Origin: JADCCX01 sp031373545
GTDB taxonomy: Bacteria > Pseudomonadota > Alphaproteobacteria > Rhizobiales > Beijerinckiaceae
DNA: 35,127 nucleotides
Reading direction: 5' to 3'
NCBI GenBank assembly: GCA_031373545.1
Contig: JANMMT010000136.1
Coordinates: 1 to 35,127, forward strand
The position numbers and the translations under genes were made by a program. This document shows, piece by piece, positions 14,069 to 22,141 of this stretch. The stretch's first letter is position 1, and each line of letters opens with the position of its first letter. A model generated the notes under the pieces. It ran no database searches, was not told the origin of the DNA, and saw only the letters and a list, made by a program, of their open reading frames with translations.

Positions 14069-15283
14069 GTGACCGCGCAGCAGCTGATCATCGACCACAT
14101 CGGGCCGGAGGGCGACGGCGTGGTGCGGACCGCCGCCGGACCTCTTTTCGTGCCGCGCGCATTGCCGGGTGAGGTGGTGCGGCAGACCGATACGGGTTGG
14201 CAGATCGACGCCGTCTCGCCAGACCGCGCCACGCCCTTCTGCCCAGTCTTTGCCACCTGCGGCGGCTGCACCACCCAGCACATGAGCGTCTCGCTCTACA
14301 CGCGCTGGAAGCAGGAGGCCCTCGCCCGCGCGCTGGGCAAAGCCGGGTTGCAGACAGAGGTCGCGCCCCCCATTCTCGCCCATGGCCGGGGCCGTCGCCG
14401 CGCCATCATCCATGTGCGTTTCAAACCCGAAGGCATCGTTGCAGGCTATATGGAGGCCAAAAGCCACCGCCTGCTGGCGCTGGAGCATTGCCCCGTGCTG
14501 GTGCCCGAACTGGCCTCCGCCTTTGCCACGGCGCGGGCCGTGGCTGTGCCGCTGGCGGCCCGCAACAAGCCGCTGGATGTGCAGATCACCGCAACGGACA
14601 GCGGACTGGATGTGGACATTCGCGGGCACGGCCCCCCCGAGGAGTCCGAGCGCCTTGCGCTCACATCCATTGCGCAGCGGCTTGATCTGGCGCGGCTTTC
14701 CGTGCACCGCGACATCATCGTGGAGCGCCGCGCGCCGATGCTTGCTGTTGCAGGCGCGCCGCTGCACCTGCCGCCGCGCTCCTTCCTGCAAGCCACCGGC
14801 GAGGCAGAAACCATTCTGGCGGACCTGGCGCTGGCCGCCATCGGCAAGGCCAAAAGCGTGGGCGATCTGTTTTGCGGCGTCGGACCCTTTGCGCTCAAAC
14901 TGGCCACCCGCGCCCGCGTGGTGGCGGCGGACGGCGACGCGGAGGCCATCGGCGCGCTCAACCGCACGGCACGCTTGCGCACGGGCCTCAAACCGATCAC
15001 CGCTGAGGCGCGCGATCTCTTTCGGCGCCCGCTGCTGCCCATGGAGCTCAATGCTCTCGATGCCGTCGTGCTGGACCCGCCCCGCGCGGGGGCCGAAGCG
15101 CAGATGCGCCAGATCGCGGCCTCCAGGATCAAGACCGTGGTCAGCATTTCCTGCGACACCGCCAGCTTCATCCGCGATGGCCTCATCCTGCAAGCGGCAG
15201 GTTTTGCGCTCACGCGCGTGACGCCGGTCGATCAATTCGCCTGGACGCGCCACATCGAACTGGTCGGCCTCTTTCGCCGTTAG
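14069..15283 (+). CDS. Class I SAM-dependent RNA (uracil-5) methyltransferase, RlmD/TrmA type
   Basis: A 404-residue RNA m5U methyltransferase of the RlmD/RumA-TrmA family, which methylates uracil in rRNA or tRNA. An N-terminal TRAM-like domain covers about residues 1-50. Four cysteines place a [4Fe-4S] cluster: C58, C64 and C67 (FCPVFATCGGC) and C141 (EHCPV). The SAM-binding motif is VGDLFCGVGPFALKLA (264-279), DPPRAGAE is the uracil-handling motif, and the catalytic nucleophile is C362 in SISCDTASF. The start is GTG at 14069, six bases after xseB, so the two are co-transcribed. Which RNA position it modifies cannot be told from sequence alone. Confidence 0.92.
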   Translation: MTAQQLIIDHIGPEGDGVVRTAAGPLFVPRALPGEVVRQTDTGWQIDAVSPDRATPFCPVFATCGGCTTQHMSVSLYTRWKQEALARALGKAGLQTEVAPPILAHGRGRRRAIIHVRFKPEGIVAGYMEAKSHRLLALEHCPVLVPELASAFATARAVAVPLAARNKPLDVQITATDSGLDVDIRGHGPPEESERLALTSIAQRLDLARLSVHRDIIVERRAPMLAVAGAPLHLPPRSFLQATGEAETILADLALAAIGKAKSVGDLFCGVGPFALKLATRARVVAADGDAEAIGALNRTARLRTGLKPITAEARDLFRRPLLPMELNALDAVVLDPPRAGAEAQMRQIAASRIKTVVSISCDTASFIRDGLILQAAGFALTRVTPVDQFAWTRHIELVGLFRR

Positions 15284-15335
15284 CCAAAGGTGATTATCAA
15301 TTGTTCAGGCGTTTTTAACCAAGCCTTACCCAAGG

Positions 15336-15417
15336 CCTCACCCTGAGCAAAGTCGTAGGGCGAGGCCGCTCAGGCTAGAAAATCCTCTCCTTCGACAGGC
15401 TCAGGATGAGGATTTTC
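15336..15417. repeat. Paired palindromic repeats (copy 2), upstream of the FAD oxidase gene
   Basis: Two inverted units lie 29 bases apart: CCTCACCCTGAGC... (15336-15360, decayed) and TTCGACAGGCTCAGGATGAG (15391-15410). The second unit also sits in a perfect 10-bp inverted repeat, GAAAATCCTC (15378-15387) with GAGGATTTTC (15408-15417). Bases 15390-15417 are identical to 1-28. The layout resembles REP/BIME elements. It fills most of the gap between the methyltransferase and FAD oxidase genes and may act as terminator or messenger-stabilising hairpin. Confidence 0.75.
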
Positions 15418-15460
15418 GGGAGGCGTGAGTGTTCTCAAACTGCCGTATAGGGCTTCAAAC

Positions 15461-16894
15461 ATGCGCCGCGCCGTTCTCGCCTCTCCCGCCTCCGAGCCAC
15501 TCCTGCCCAAACTGGCGGGAATCGTCGGCCCGGCCCATGTGATCACAGACCCGGATGTGATGCGCCCGCATCTGGAGGAATGGCGCGGGCTGTGGACCGG
15601 CACAGCGCAGATGCTGGTGCGCCCCGGCTCCACGGCGGAGGTTTCGGCCATTCTGCGCCTCGCCCATGCCACCGGCACCCCTGTCGTGCCGCAAGGCGGC
15701 AACACGGGCGGCGTCGGCGGGCAAATTCCTGACGCGAGCGGCCGCGCGATCCTGCTGTCGATGGCGCGCCTCAACCGCATCCGCGCGCTGGAGCCGCTGG
15801 CCAATACCGTCACGGTTGAAGCGGGCGTGGTGCTCCAGCGCCTGCAGGAGGCCGCGGCGGAGGCCGACCGCCTGTTTCCTCTGTCGCTTGCCTCCGAGGG
15901 CAGTTGCACCATCGGCGGCAATCTCGCCACCAACGCCGGCGGCACGGGCGTGATCGCTTACGGCAACATGCGCGACCTCGTGCTGGGGCTGGAGGTGGTG
16001 CTGGCTGATGGGCAGATCTGGAATGGCCTCTCGGCCCTGCGCAAGGACAACGCGGGTTACGAGATGAAGCACCTGTTCATCGGCGCGGAAGGCACGCTCG
16101 GCCTCATCACCGCTGCGACGCTCAAGCTCTTCCCGCGCCCGCGCGCCCGCGCCACCGCCTTTGCGGGTGTACCTTCGGTGGAGGCGGCGCTCAGCCTGCT
16201 GGCCCGCGTGCAAGGGGCCACCAGCGGCGTGCTGACAACCTTCGAGCTGATCCCGCGCCTTGGCGTCGAAATGGTGCTGCGTGCCGCTCCCGGCACCCGC
16301 GACCCGCTGGCGGCTGCGCATCCGTGGTATGTGCTGATGGAGATTTCCGCGCAGCAGGAGGCGGGCCTCACCGATGCGGTGGAGGCCGTGCTGGCGCAAG
16401 CCATTGAAGCAGGGTTCATCACCGACGTGACCCTGGCGGCCTCCGACGCGCAGCGCGCCAACCTGTGGAAGCTGCGCGAGGATTTGCCCCATGCGCAGGG
16501 GCTGGAGGGCGGCTCCATCAAGCACGACATTTCCGTGCCGGTGGCCTCCGTGCCCGCCTTCATGGCCGAAGCGCTCGCTATGCTTGCCGCGCGTTATCCC
16601 GGCTGCCGCCCCTGTCCCTTCGGCCATCTGGGCGATGGCAACATCCACTTCAACGTGACCCAGCCCCCGGGCGCGGACAGGGCGGCGTTTCTGGCACTTT
16701 ACGAGGAGATGAACATTGCGGTTTATGATGTGGTGCAGCGCTATGGCGGTTCGATTGCCGCCGAACACGGCGTGGGCCAGATGAAGCGCGCGCTGCTGCC
16801 CCGCTACAAGGACCCTGTGGCGCTCGAACTGATGCGCAGTCTGAAGGCCACCTTGGACCCGCGCGGCATCCTCAACCCCGGCAAGGTGCTGTAA
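15461..16894 (+). CDS. FAD-binding oxidase, GlcD / D-2-hydroxyacid dehydrogenase type
   Basis: A 477-residue FAD-linked oxidase of the GlcD/DLD family (PCMH-type FAD domain plus FAD-oxidase C domain), which oxidises D-2-hydroxy acids such as D-lactate or D-2-hydroxyglutarate. The FAD site shows VVPQGGNTGGVGGQIPD and SLASEGSCTIGGNLATNAGG. The C-terminal domain has PFGHLGDGNIHFNV and AAEHGVGQMKR, conserved metal/substrate-binding blocks, and ends NPGKVL. ATG at 15461 has AGGG eight bases upstream; an in-frame GTG at 15425, just after the repeat, would add 12 residues. It stands alone, bracketed by palindromic repeats, and converges on the Fe-S reductase gene. The exact substrate is not evident. 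Confidence 0.9.
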   Translation: MRRAVLASPASEPLLPKLAGIVGPAHVITDPDVMRPHLEEWRGLWTGTAQMLVRPGSTAEVSAILRLAHATGTPVVPQGGNTGGVGGQIPDASGRAILLSMARLNRIRALEPLANTVTVEAGVVLQRLQEAAAEADRLFPLSLASEGSCTIGGNLATNAGGTGVIAYGNMRDLVLGLEVVLADGQIWNGLSALRKDNAGYEMKHLFIGAEGTLGLITAATLKLFPRPRARATAFAGVPSVEAALSLLARVQGATSGVLTTFELIPRLGVEMVLRAAPGTRDPLAAAHPWYVLMEISAQQEAGLTDAVEAVLAQAIEAGFITDVTLAASDAQRANLWKLREDLPHAQGLEGGSIKHDISVPVASVPAFMAEALAMLAARYPGCRPCPFGHLGDGNIHFNVTQPPGADRAAFLALYEEMNIAVYDVVQRYGGSIAAEHGVGQMKRALLPRYKDPVALELMRSLKATLDPRGILNPGKVL

Positions 16895-16907
16895 TCCCGT
16901 TTTTTAC

Positions 16908-16996
16908 TGACCTCGTCCTGAGCTTGTCGCAGGATCGAGGTCATATGACCTGCTCTTCAAATCCTTTCCTTCGACGGTGCTCAGGATGAGGATTTG
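16908..16996. repeat. Paired palindromic repeats (copy 3) between convergent genes
   Basis: The first unit (16908-16943) folds as TGACCTCG-TCCTG paired with CAGGA-T-CGAGGTCA, a 13-bp stem with one bulged base. The second (16968-16987, TTCGACGGTGCTCAGGATGAG with its first C) is an inverted copy of the same core, flanked by CAAATCCT / AGGATTTG (16958-16965, 16989-16996). The minus-strand stop of the reductase gene (16981-16983) and its last four codons lie inside the element. It can serve as a two-sided terminator between the converging genes. Confidence 0.75.
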
Positions 16997-18486
16997 AGGC
17001 CACGAGGCTGTCCTGATCGGATCCCGTCCGGCTCCACCCGCGCCGCCGCGCCATAATCGCGGATGACATCGGCCACGGACACGATCTCGCCCATATGTCC
17101 GCCCGCGCTTTCATAGAGCGCGCGGGGCAGCGTGAACTCCATGGGGGCCACCAGCGCCGGCGTCGGCACCGAGCCGAAGGCGTTCCTCGGCAGGCGCAGC
17201 ACATCCACCATCACCGTAATGCCCCCGCCCGGCCACAGCATGGCGGGCGCGCCGCCCAGCGTCACCTGCGTGGTGCCTGCCTGCACGGAGCGGGTGAGTT
17301 CCACCGGGTTCTGCGTAACGCCTGCGCGCAGGCTGCCGCCCGCACCGGCCATGAACAGCACCGTGCAGAGCGAGGGTTCGCAGTTCTCGCCAATGCGGTC
17401 CACCACGGCGCGCACGGCATCTGGCATATCGGCAGGTTGCGGCACGAGATTTTCATCCAGCACGCACCACAACGCGTCCTCGCCCGTGGTGGAGGTCAGG
17501 AGCAACCGCAGGCCGGGCCAGGCGACGGCGGGGTCAATTTTCAGGATCAGCTCCAGAGGATCCGTGATGTCCGTGCCGCCCCAGCCCATGCCGGGGTTGG
17601 CCACCTGGAAATACCGCCCTGGTGTCGATTTGCGCCCCCGCACGCGGATGCCCGCCGGGCGCATGCCCAGCACACGGCCCGCCTGATGCTCGGTGAGCAC
17701 GCCCGTGATGTGATCATCCACCACAATCACCTCATCCACATGCCCCAGCCATTGCTGCGCAAAAATGCCCACGGTGGCCGATCCGCAGCCCACCCGCATG
17801 CGCCGCTCCGCAGTGCCATCGACGATGGGGGCCGCGCCTGCCTGCACGATCACGCTGTGGCCATTGTCGATGGAGAGCTCCACCGCGTCGCCGTTGCACA
17901 GCTTCAGCAGCGTGTCGCAGGTGACATTGCCCTCCTTCTTGGAGCCGCCCGTAAGGTGGCGCACGCCGCCCAGCGAGAGCATCTGCGAGCCATATTCGGC
18001 GGTGGTCACATGGCCCACCTGCTCGCCGTTGCAGCGCACAGCGGCGGCCTCAGGTCCCAGATGGCGGTCCGTGTCGATCTTCACCTTGACGCCGCAGTAG
18101 CTGAAAATGCCCTCGGTCACGACCGTCACCGTGTCCACGCCCGCGTGCCGCTGGCTGACGATGAAGGGCGCGGGCTTGTAGTCAGGATAGGTCGTGCCCG
18201 CGCCGATGCCGGTGACGAAGGTGCGTGCCGGATCGAGCAGCGAACCATCCCAATCCGCCGCGCGTTCGGCAAAGGCCACCAGCGGATCACCGTGCTCGAC
18301 GGCGCGTTCCAGCAGCACCACAGGATCGGTGCGGATGAGCACGCCGTCCTCGTTGGCATAGCGCGCGCAGGCTCCGGCGCGGCCGGGGCGAATGCGGCAG
18401 AGCACCGGGCAGGCGTCGCAGCGGATGATGCCCTCATCACCTTCAGCCGCCCCAAACTTGGCCGAGCGGGCGGTGAGCGCGGTCAT
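16981..18486 (-). CDS. 6-hydroxynicotinate reductase-family Fe-S oxidoreductase
   Basis: A 501-residue protein of the family annotated as 6-hydroxynicotinate reductase (Hnr), which in Eubacterium barkeri reduces 6-hydroxynicotinate to the tetrahydro-oxo form using reduced ferredoxin. An N-terminal cysteine set C23-x2-C26-x3-C30-x9-C40 (CDACPVLCRIRPGRAGAC) suits an iron-sulfur cluster. Further conserved blocks are VVTEGIFSYCGVKVKIDTDRH, MRVGCGSATVGIF, NCEPSLCTVLFM and GGSLRAGVTQNPVELTRSV. Start ATG at 18486 overlaps the stop of the molybdenum enzyme gene (ATGA); A8 precedes it in place of a clear ribosome site. The last codons and stop come from a palindromic repeat. It is last in a four-gene operon. 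The substrate here is not established; the family name comes from one characterised bacterium. Confidence 0.85.
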   Translation of the reverse strand: MTALTARSAKFGAAEGDEGIIRCDACPVLCRIRPGRAGACARYANEDGVLIRTDPVVLLERAVEHGDPLVAFAERAADWDGSLLDPARTFVTGIGAGTTYPDYKPAPFIVSQRHAGVDTVTVVTEGIFSYCGVKVKIDTDRHLGPEAAAVRCNGEQVGHVTTAEYGSQMLSLGGVRHLTGGSKKEGNVTCDTLLKLCNGDAVELSIDNGHSVIVQAGAAPIVDGTAERRMRVGCGSATVGIFAQQWLGHVDEVIVVDDHITGVLTEHQAGRVLGMRPAGIRVRGRKSTPGRYFQVANPGMGWGGTDITDPLELILKIDPAVAWPGLRLLLTSTTGEDALWCVLDENLVPQPADMPDAVRAVVDRIGENCEPSLCTVLFMAGAGGSLRAGVTQNPVELTRSVQAGTTQVTLGGAPAMLWPGGGITVMVDVLRLPRNAFGSVPTPALVAPMEFTLPRALYESAGGHMGEIVSVADVIRDYGAAARVEPDGIRSGQPRGLKSSS

Positions 18487-21230
18487 GTTTTTTTTCCAAT
18501 AATCTGTCTTTGCATCAGCGCCCACAACCGATGCGGCAACACCGGAACCTGCGTCGGCATCACACCGACGGCGTGCCGTATCGCGCCCAGTATCGCGGGC
18601 GCGGTCGGCACCAGCGCCGGCTCGCCAATGCCCTTGGCTCCTGATGGCCCCAGCGGCTCGCGGTCTTCCACCAGAATGATGTCGATCTCCGGCACATCGC
18701 CACATGTGGGGATGAGATAATCATGGAGGTTTTCGGTGCGACCGGGGATGAATTCCTCCATCAGCGCGAGTCCGATGCCCTGCGCGATGCCGCCGTGAAT
18801 CTGCCCCTCCACCAGCATGGGGTTGATGGCGCGGCCCACATCATGCGCCGCCACGATGCGGTTGAGCTTCACCTTGCCCAGATCAAGGTCCACATCGAGC
18901 GAGCAGATTTGCGCCGCAAAACCATAGGTCGCGTAAGGCACGCCCTGCCCCTGGCTGTCCAGTGGCTGCGTGGGCGGGTCGAAGGTGCCGAGACCTTCCA
19001 GAACCGGACCTTCCAGCACAGCGCCATCCTCACACTTGGGCATGGAGGCCAGATCAAGCGCGAAGCTGCGCGCGCCGTCCTGCACATGCAGCACCGGACC
19101 GCCGAAGGTGATCACCGCATCCGGGCCGGCGTTGGTGAGGCGCAGGATCTCTGCCCGCAGCGCCGCGCCTGCCAGTTCCGCCGCCTTGCCGGACACGAAG
19201 GTTTGGCGTGACGCCGAGGTCTTGCCTGCATCGGCGGTCAGGTCCGTGTCGCCCAGCACCAGCTTGAGGGCATCCACCGGCGCGCCCAGCGCATCCGCCG
19301 CGATCTGCGCCAGCACGGTGGTGGAACCCTGCCCGATGTCCACCGCGCCGTTCCAGAAGGTGATGGTGCCCGCGCGGTCAAGGGTCAGGCGCATGTGCGA
19401 GGGGTTCGACATGGAGGTGTTGCCGATGCCATACCACATGCAGCCGATGCCCACGCCGCGCCGCGCGGGCGTTGCCTGCGCATTGAAGGCCGCCGCATCT
19501 TCCAGGAGCGCGGCCCAGTGCGGGCGTAGCTTGTCGAGACATTCGGCCAGGCCTGTGCTGGCGGTCAGCACATGACCGGTGGCCGTGGCATCGCCCACGC
19601 GGATGGCATTGAGATGGCGAAATTCCAGCCGGTCCAGCCCCGCTTTTTCGGCCAGCGTGTCAAACAGCGCCTCTTGCGCGATGGCGGCCTGGGGCACGCC
19701 AAAGCCGCGAAACGCGCCTGCGGGCGTCTCGTTGGTGTAGACCGCACGGCTGCGGTTGCGCACATGGGGCACACGGTAGGGCCCCGTGGCATGCACCGGC
19801 ACGCGGCCCGCCACCGTCGGCCCCCAGGAGGCGTAAGCGCCCGTGTTGAAATCCCCGTCGAAGGTGAAGCTGATCAGCCGTCCAGCGCTGTCGCAGCTCG
19901 CCTGCGCGGTGATGGCGGAGGGGTGGCGCTTGGTGGAAGACGCCATGCTCTCGATGCGGTTCCACACCGCGCGCACGGGGCGGTTCAGCACCCAGCTTGC
20001 TACCGCCAGCAGTGGCTGCACGGAGACATCCAGCTTGCCGCCAAAGCCACCGCCGCAGGCCGAGGGGATGATGCGCACGTGGGTGACAGGCAGGCCGAGC
20101 ACGCGGGCGACCTCGTCGCGGTCCATGTAAGGCGCCTGCGTGCAGGCAAAGACCTCCATGCGGTCGCCGATGCGCCGGGCGTAGCCCGCTTCGGGCTCGA
20201 TGTAGGCATGCTCGACAAAGCCGGTCTGAAAGCTTCCCGTGGCGACATGGGCGGCGGTGGTGACCGCGCTGTCCGCATCGCCCTTCGCCACCAGGCCGCG
20301 CGTCAGCACATTGTCCGGCTTGAACGGATGCAGCGCAGGCGCGCCTTCAGCCAATGCTGCTTCAACGCCCGTGAGCGCCGCATCCACCTGCCATGTCAGC
20401 GGCAGCTGATCCGCCGTTATGGCTTCCACCGCCGCCTTCTCGCCCACCAGCGCCAGCACCGCTTCGCCCCGGTAGCGCACGTGGCTTTCAGCCAGCACGG
20501 GCTGATCCTTGAGGTCGGGGTAAATGCCGAAGGAGTTGTGCCCCGGCACATCCCGCGCGCTGAACACATGGACTATCCCAGGATGCGCGCACACGAAGGC
20601 ATGCAAATCGCCCAGTTCAAACCGCGCGCTGGCATGGGGCGAGCGGATGACGCGCAGCCACAGCGCATCGGCCGGCGCGGTGTCCGCGCCGTACAGCGCC
20701 GAGCCATCTAGGCGCGCGGGGCCGTCCAGCTTGGGCAGGCGCGAGCCAATGGAGGTGCCCTCAGCGAAGGCGGGCGTGCTGTTTTGGCAATCCAGCACCG
20801 CCTCGATGATTTTGAGGTAGCCCGTGCAGCGGCACAGCACCCCGCCCAGCGCATCCATGACGGCTTGGCGTGAAGGGGCCGCATCGCGGGCGAGAAGATC
20901 AACCGCAGCCATCAGCATGCCGGGCGTGCAGATGCCGCATTGCGCCGCGCCGTGCCGGGCAAAGCTCGCCTGCAGGGCTGCACCAAGGGGTGTTGCGGCA
21001 AGGGATTCAATGGTCTCGATGGATGCGCCTTGAACCTGTGCAGCCGGCACCAGGCAGGCGCAGACCTGCGCGCCGTCGACGCGCACGGTGCACGCCCCGC
21101 AATCGCCCGCATCACAGCCGATCTTGGTGCCTGTGAGGCCGAGGTGATCGCGCAAGACTTCGCTGAGCCGCGCGCCGGGCGCGGCCTCGATCTGTGCGGC
21201 GTGTCCGTTGATCGTGAGGTGCAGGCTCAT
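18483..21230 (-). CDS. Fused 2Fe-2S / molybdopterin hydroxylase, xanthine dehydrogenase family (XdhD-like)
   Basis: A 915-residue molybdenum hydroxylase with the iron-sulfur and molybdopterin parts fused and no FAD domain. Residues 1-75 are a plant-type 2Fe-2S domain (C39, C44, C47, C59). Residues 80-150 hold the second cluster (C98, C101, C133, C135). The rest is the molybdopterin-binding part, with FGGKLDVSVQ, AFRGFGVPQ, GQGSTTVLAQI and the active-site glutamate E870 in GAKGIGE. Such enzymes hydroxylate N-heterocycles (purines, nicotinate, pyrimidines) with water as oxygen source. The fusion without FAD matches the E. coli XdhD layout, and the FAD subunit gene is directly upstream. The start at 21230 is set by the 2Fe-2S domain; an in-frame ATG at 21260 is possible. 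Which ring it hydroxylates is unknown. Confidence 0.9.
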   Translation of the reverse strand: MSLHLTINGHAAQIEAAPGARLSEVLRDHLGLTGTKIGCDAGDCGACTVRVDGAQVCACLVPAAQVQGASIETIESLAATPLGAALQASFARHGAAQCGICTPGMLMAAVDLLARDAAPSRQAVMDALGGVLCRCTGYLKIIEAVLDCQNSTPAFAEGTSIGSRLPKLDGPARLDGSALYGADTAPADALWLRVIRSPHASARFELGDLHAFVCAHPGIVHVFSARDVPGHNSFGIYPDLKDQPVLAESHVRYRGEAVLALVGEKAAVEAITADQLPLTWQVDAALTGVEAALAEGAPALHPFKPDNVLTRGLVAKGDADSAVTTAAHVATGSFQTGFVEHAYIEPEAGYARRIGDRMEVFACTQAPYMDRDEVARVLGLPVTHVRIIPSACGGGFGGKLDVSVQPLLAVASWVLNRPVRAVWNRIESMASSTKRHPSAITAQASCDSAGRLISFTFDGDFNTGAYASWGPTVAGRVPVHATGPYRVPHVRNRSRAVYTNETPAGAFRGFGVPQAAIAQEALFDTLAEKAGLDRLEFRHLNAIRVGDATATGHVLTASTGLAECLDKLRPHWAALLEDAAAFNAQATPARRGVGIGCMWYGIGNTSMSNPSHMRLTLDRAGTITFWNGAVDIGQGSTTVLAQIAADALGAPVDALKLVLGDTDLTADAGKTSASRQTFVSGKAAELAGAALRAEILRLTNAGPDAVITFGGPVLHVQDGARSFALDLASMPKCEDGAVLEGPVLEGLGTFDPPTQPLDSQGQGVPYATYGFAAQICSLDVDLDLGKVKLNRIVAAHDVGRAINPMLVEGQIHGGIAQGIGLALMEEFIPGRTENLHDYLIPTCGDVPEIDIILVEDREPLGPSGAKGIGEPALVPTAPAILGAIRHAVGVMPTQVPVLPHRLWALMQRQIIGKKT

Positions 21231-21258
21231 GCGGCTTGCTCTCTCATGCGGCTTGCTC
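21226..21258. repeat. 16-bp tandem duplication at the FAD-subunit / Mo-subunit junction
   Basis: CTCATGCGGCTTGCTC occurs at 21226-21241 and 21243-21258, 17 bases apart. Each copy carries an overlapping stop/start (TGA with ATG on the minus strand). The left copy supplies the start of the Mo subunit, the right copy the stop of the FAD subunit. The duplication has thus converted an ATGA overlap into a 13-base gap. Confidence 0.8.
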
Positions 21259-22140
21259 ATGGACGGAGCCAAGCGTCAGCAACGCACGGCGCACCAGGGT
21301 GAGCGCTGCGGCGCTGCGATAATCGGCACTGGCGCGCACATCATCGAGGGGCGCGAGCGCAGCCAGATGGACAGCTTTCGCCATGTCAGCGGCCTCTTGC
21401 GGGCGCAGGCCCAGCACTGCCTGCTCCAGCGCCGCAAGCCGCTGCGGCACGGCGGAGCAGGCCCCGACGGCCAAGCGCGCTGCCGTGATGCAACCCGCTG
21501 AATTCAGCGCCAGATTGGCCGCGACGGAGGCGATGGAGATGACGAGATAGCTGCGCGCGCCCAGCTTGAGAAATACCGACTGTTCGTGTTCAACCACATC
21601 GGGAACATGGATCGCGGTGAGCATCTCATCAGCTTTCAGCGCAGTGCTGCGATTGCCCATCAGGAACGCGCTCAGCGGCATCCTGCGTGTGCCGGCCGCG
21701 CGGGCGAGTTCCACCTCGGCCTCCAGCGCCAGCAACGGCGGCACACTGTCCGCCGCGGGCGAGGCGTTGCACAGGTTCCCCGCCAGCGTGCCCCGGTTCT
21801 GGATTTGCACGCCGCCGACCTGGCGTGAGGCCTGTTTGAGCCCGTCAAACGCCGGTGGAAGCTCTGCCGCGATCACATCGCTCCACGTGGTCAGCGCGCC
21901 CATGCGCCAGCCCTGCGCCATGCGCTCGATACCGCGCAAATCGGCTACGGTTGAGATATCCAGAATATGTTGCGGGGTCGGCTGAAACCACGCCTGGCGC
22001 GTGGTGGCGGCGGGATAAAAATCTGTTGCCCCCGCAAGCACCGTCAGGCGATCCAGCGGCGCCTGGCCCGCATCCGCCGCCAGAAAGGCGAGGGCTTCGT
22101 CAAGGGAGCGTGGCCGGAGATAGCGCGCCACGCGGGTCAT
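21244..22140 (-). CDS. FAD-binding subunit of a molybdenum hydroxylase (CoxM/XdhB type)
   Basis: A 298-residue FAD-binding subunit that passes electrons from the iron-sulfur clusters of the molybdenum subunit to an acceptor. The two FAD motifs are VLAGATDFYP (residues 34-43; the usual form is VLAGGTD) and the QNRGTLAGNLCNASPAAD segment (114-131), followed by the CO-dehydrogenase flavoprotein C-terminal domain. It begins one base after the reductase-like flavoprotein gene and is followed directly by the fused 2Fe-2S/molybdopterin gene, so the two should form one enzyme complex. It corresponds to the YgfM partner of XdhD in E. coli. Confidence 0.9.
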   Translation of the reverse strand: MTRVARYLRPRSLDEALAFLAADAGQAPLDRLTVLAGATDFYPAATTRQAWFQPTPQHILDISTVADLRGIERMAQGWRMGALTTWSDVIAAELPPAFDGLKQASRQVGGVQIQNRGTLAGNLCNASPAADSVPPLLALEAEVELARAAGTRRMPLSAFLMGNRSTALKADEMLTAIHVPDVVEHEQSVFLKLGARSYLVISIASVAANLALNSAGCITAARLAVGACSAVPQRLAALEQAVLGLRPQEAADMAKAVHLAALAPLDDVRASADYRSAAALTLVRRALLTLGSVHEQAA

Positions 22141-22141
22141 G

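Noticed and set aside
13928..15253. 441-codon minus-strand open frame
   Set aside because: Antisense to xseB and the RNA methyltransferase gene, both of which have full family motifs.
15455..16768. 437-codon minus-strand open frame
   Set aside because: Antisense shadow of the FAD oxidase gene.
15336..16996. Repeats around the FAD oxidase gene, considered as insertion sequence ends
   Set aside because: No transposase and no target duplication; the units are short palindromes found also elsewhere, so REP-like elements fit better.
17095..18720. 541-codon plus-strand open frame
   Set aside because: Antisense shadow of the Fe-S reductase gene; low-complexity His/Arg-rich product without recognisable motifs.
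19572..20711. 379-codon plus-strand open frame
   Set aside because: Antisense to the molybdopterin domain; no motifs.
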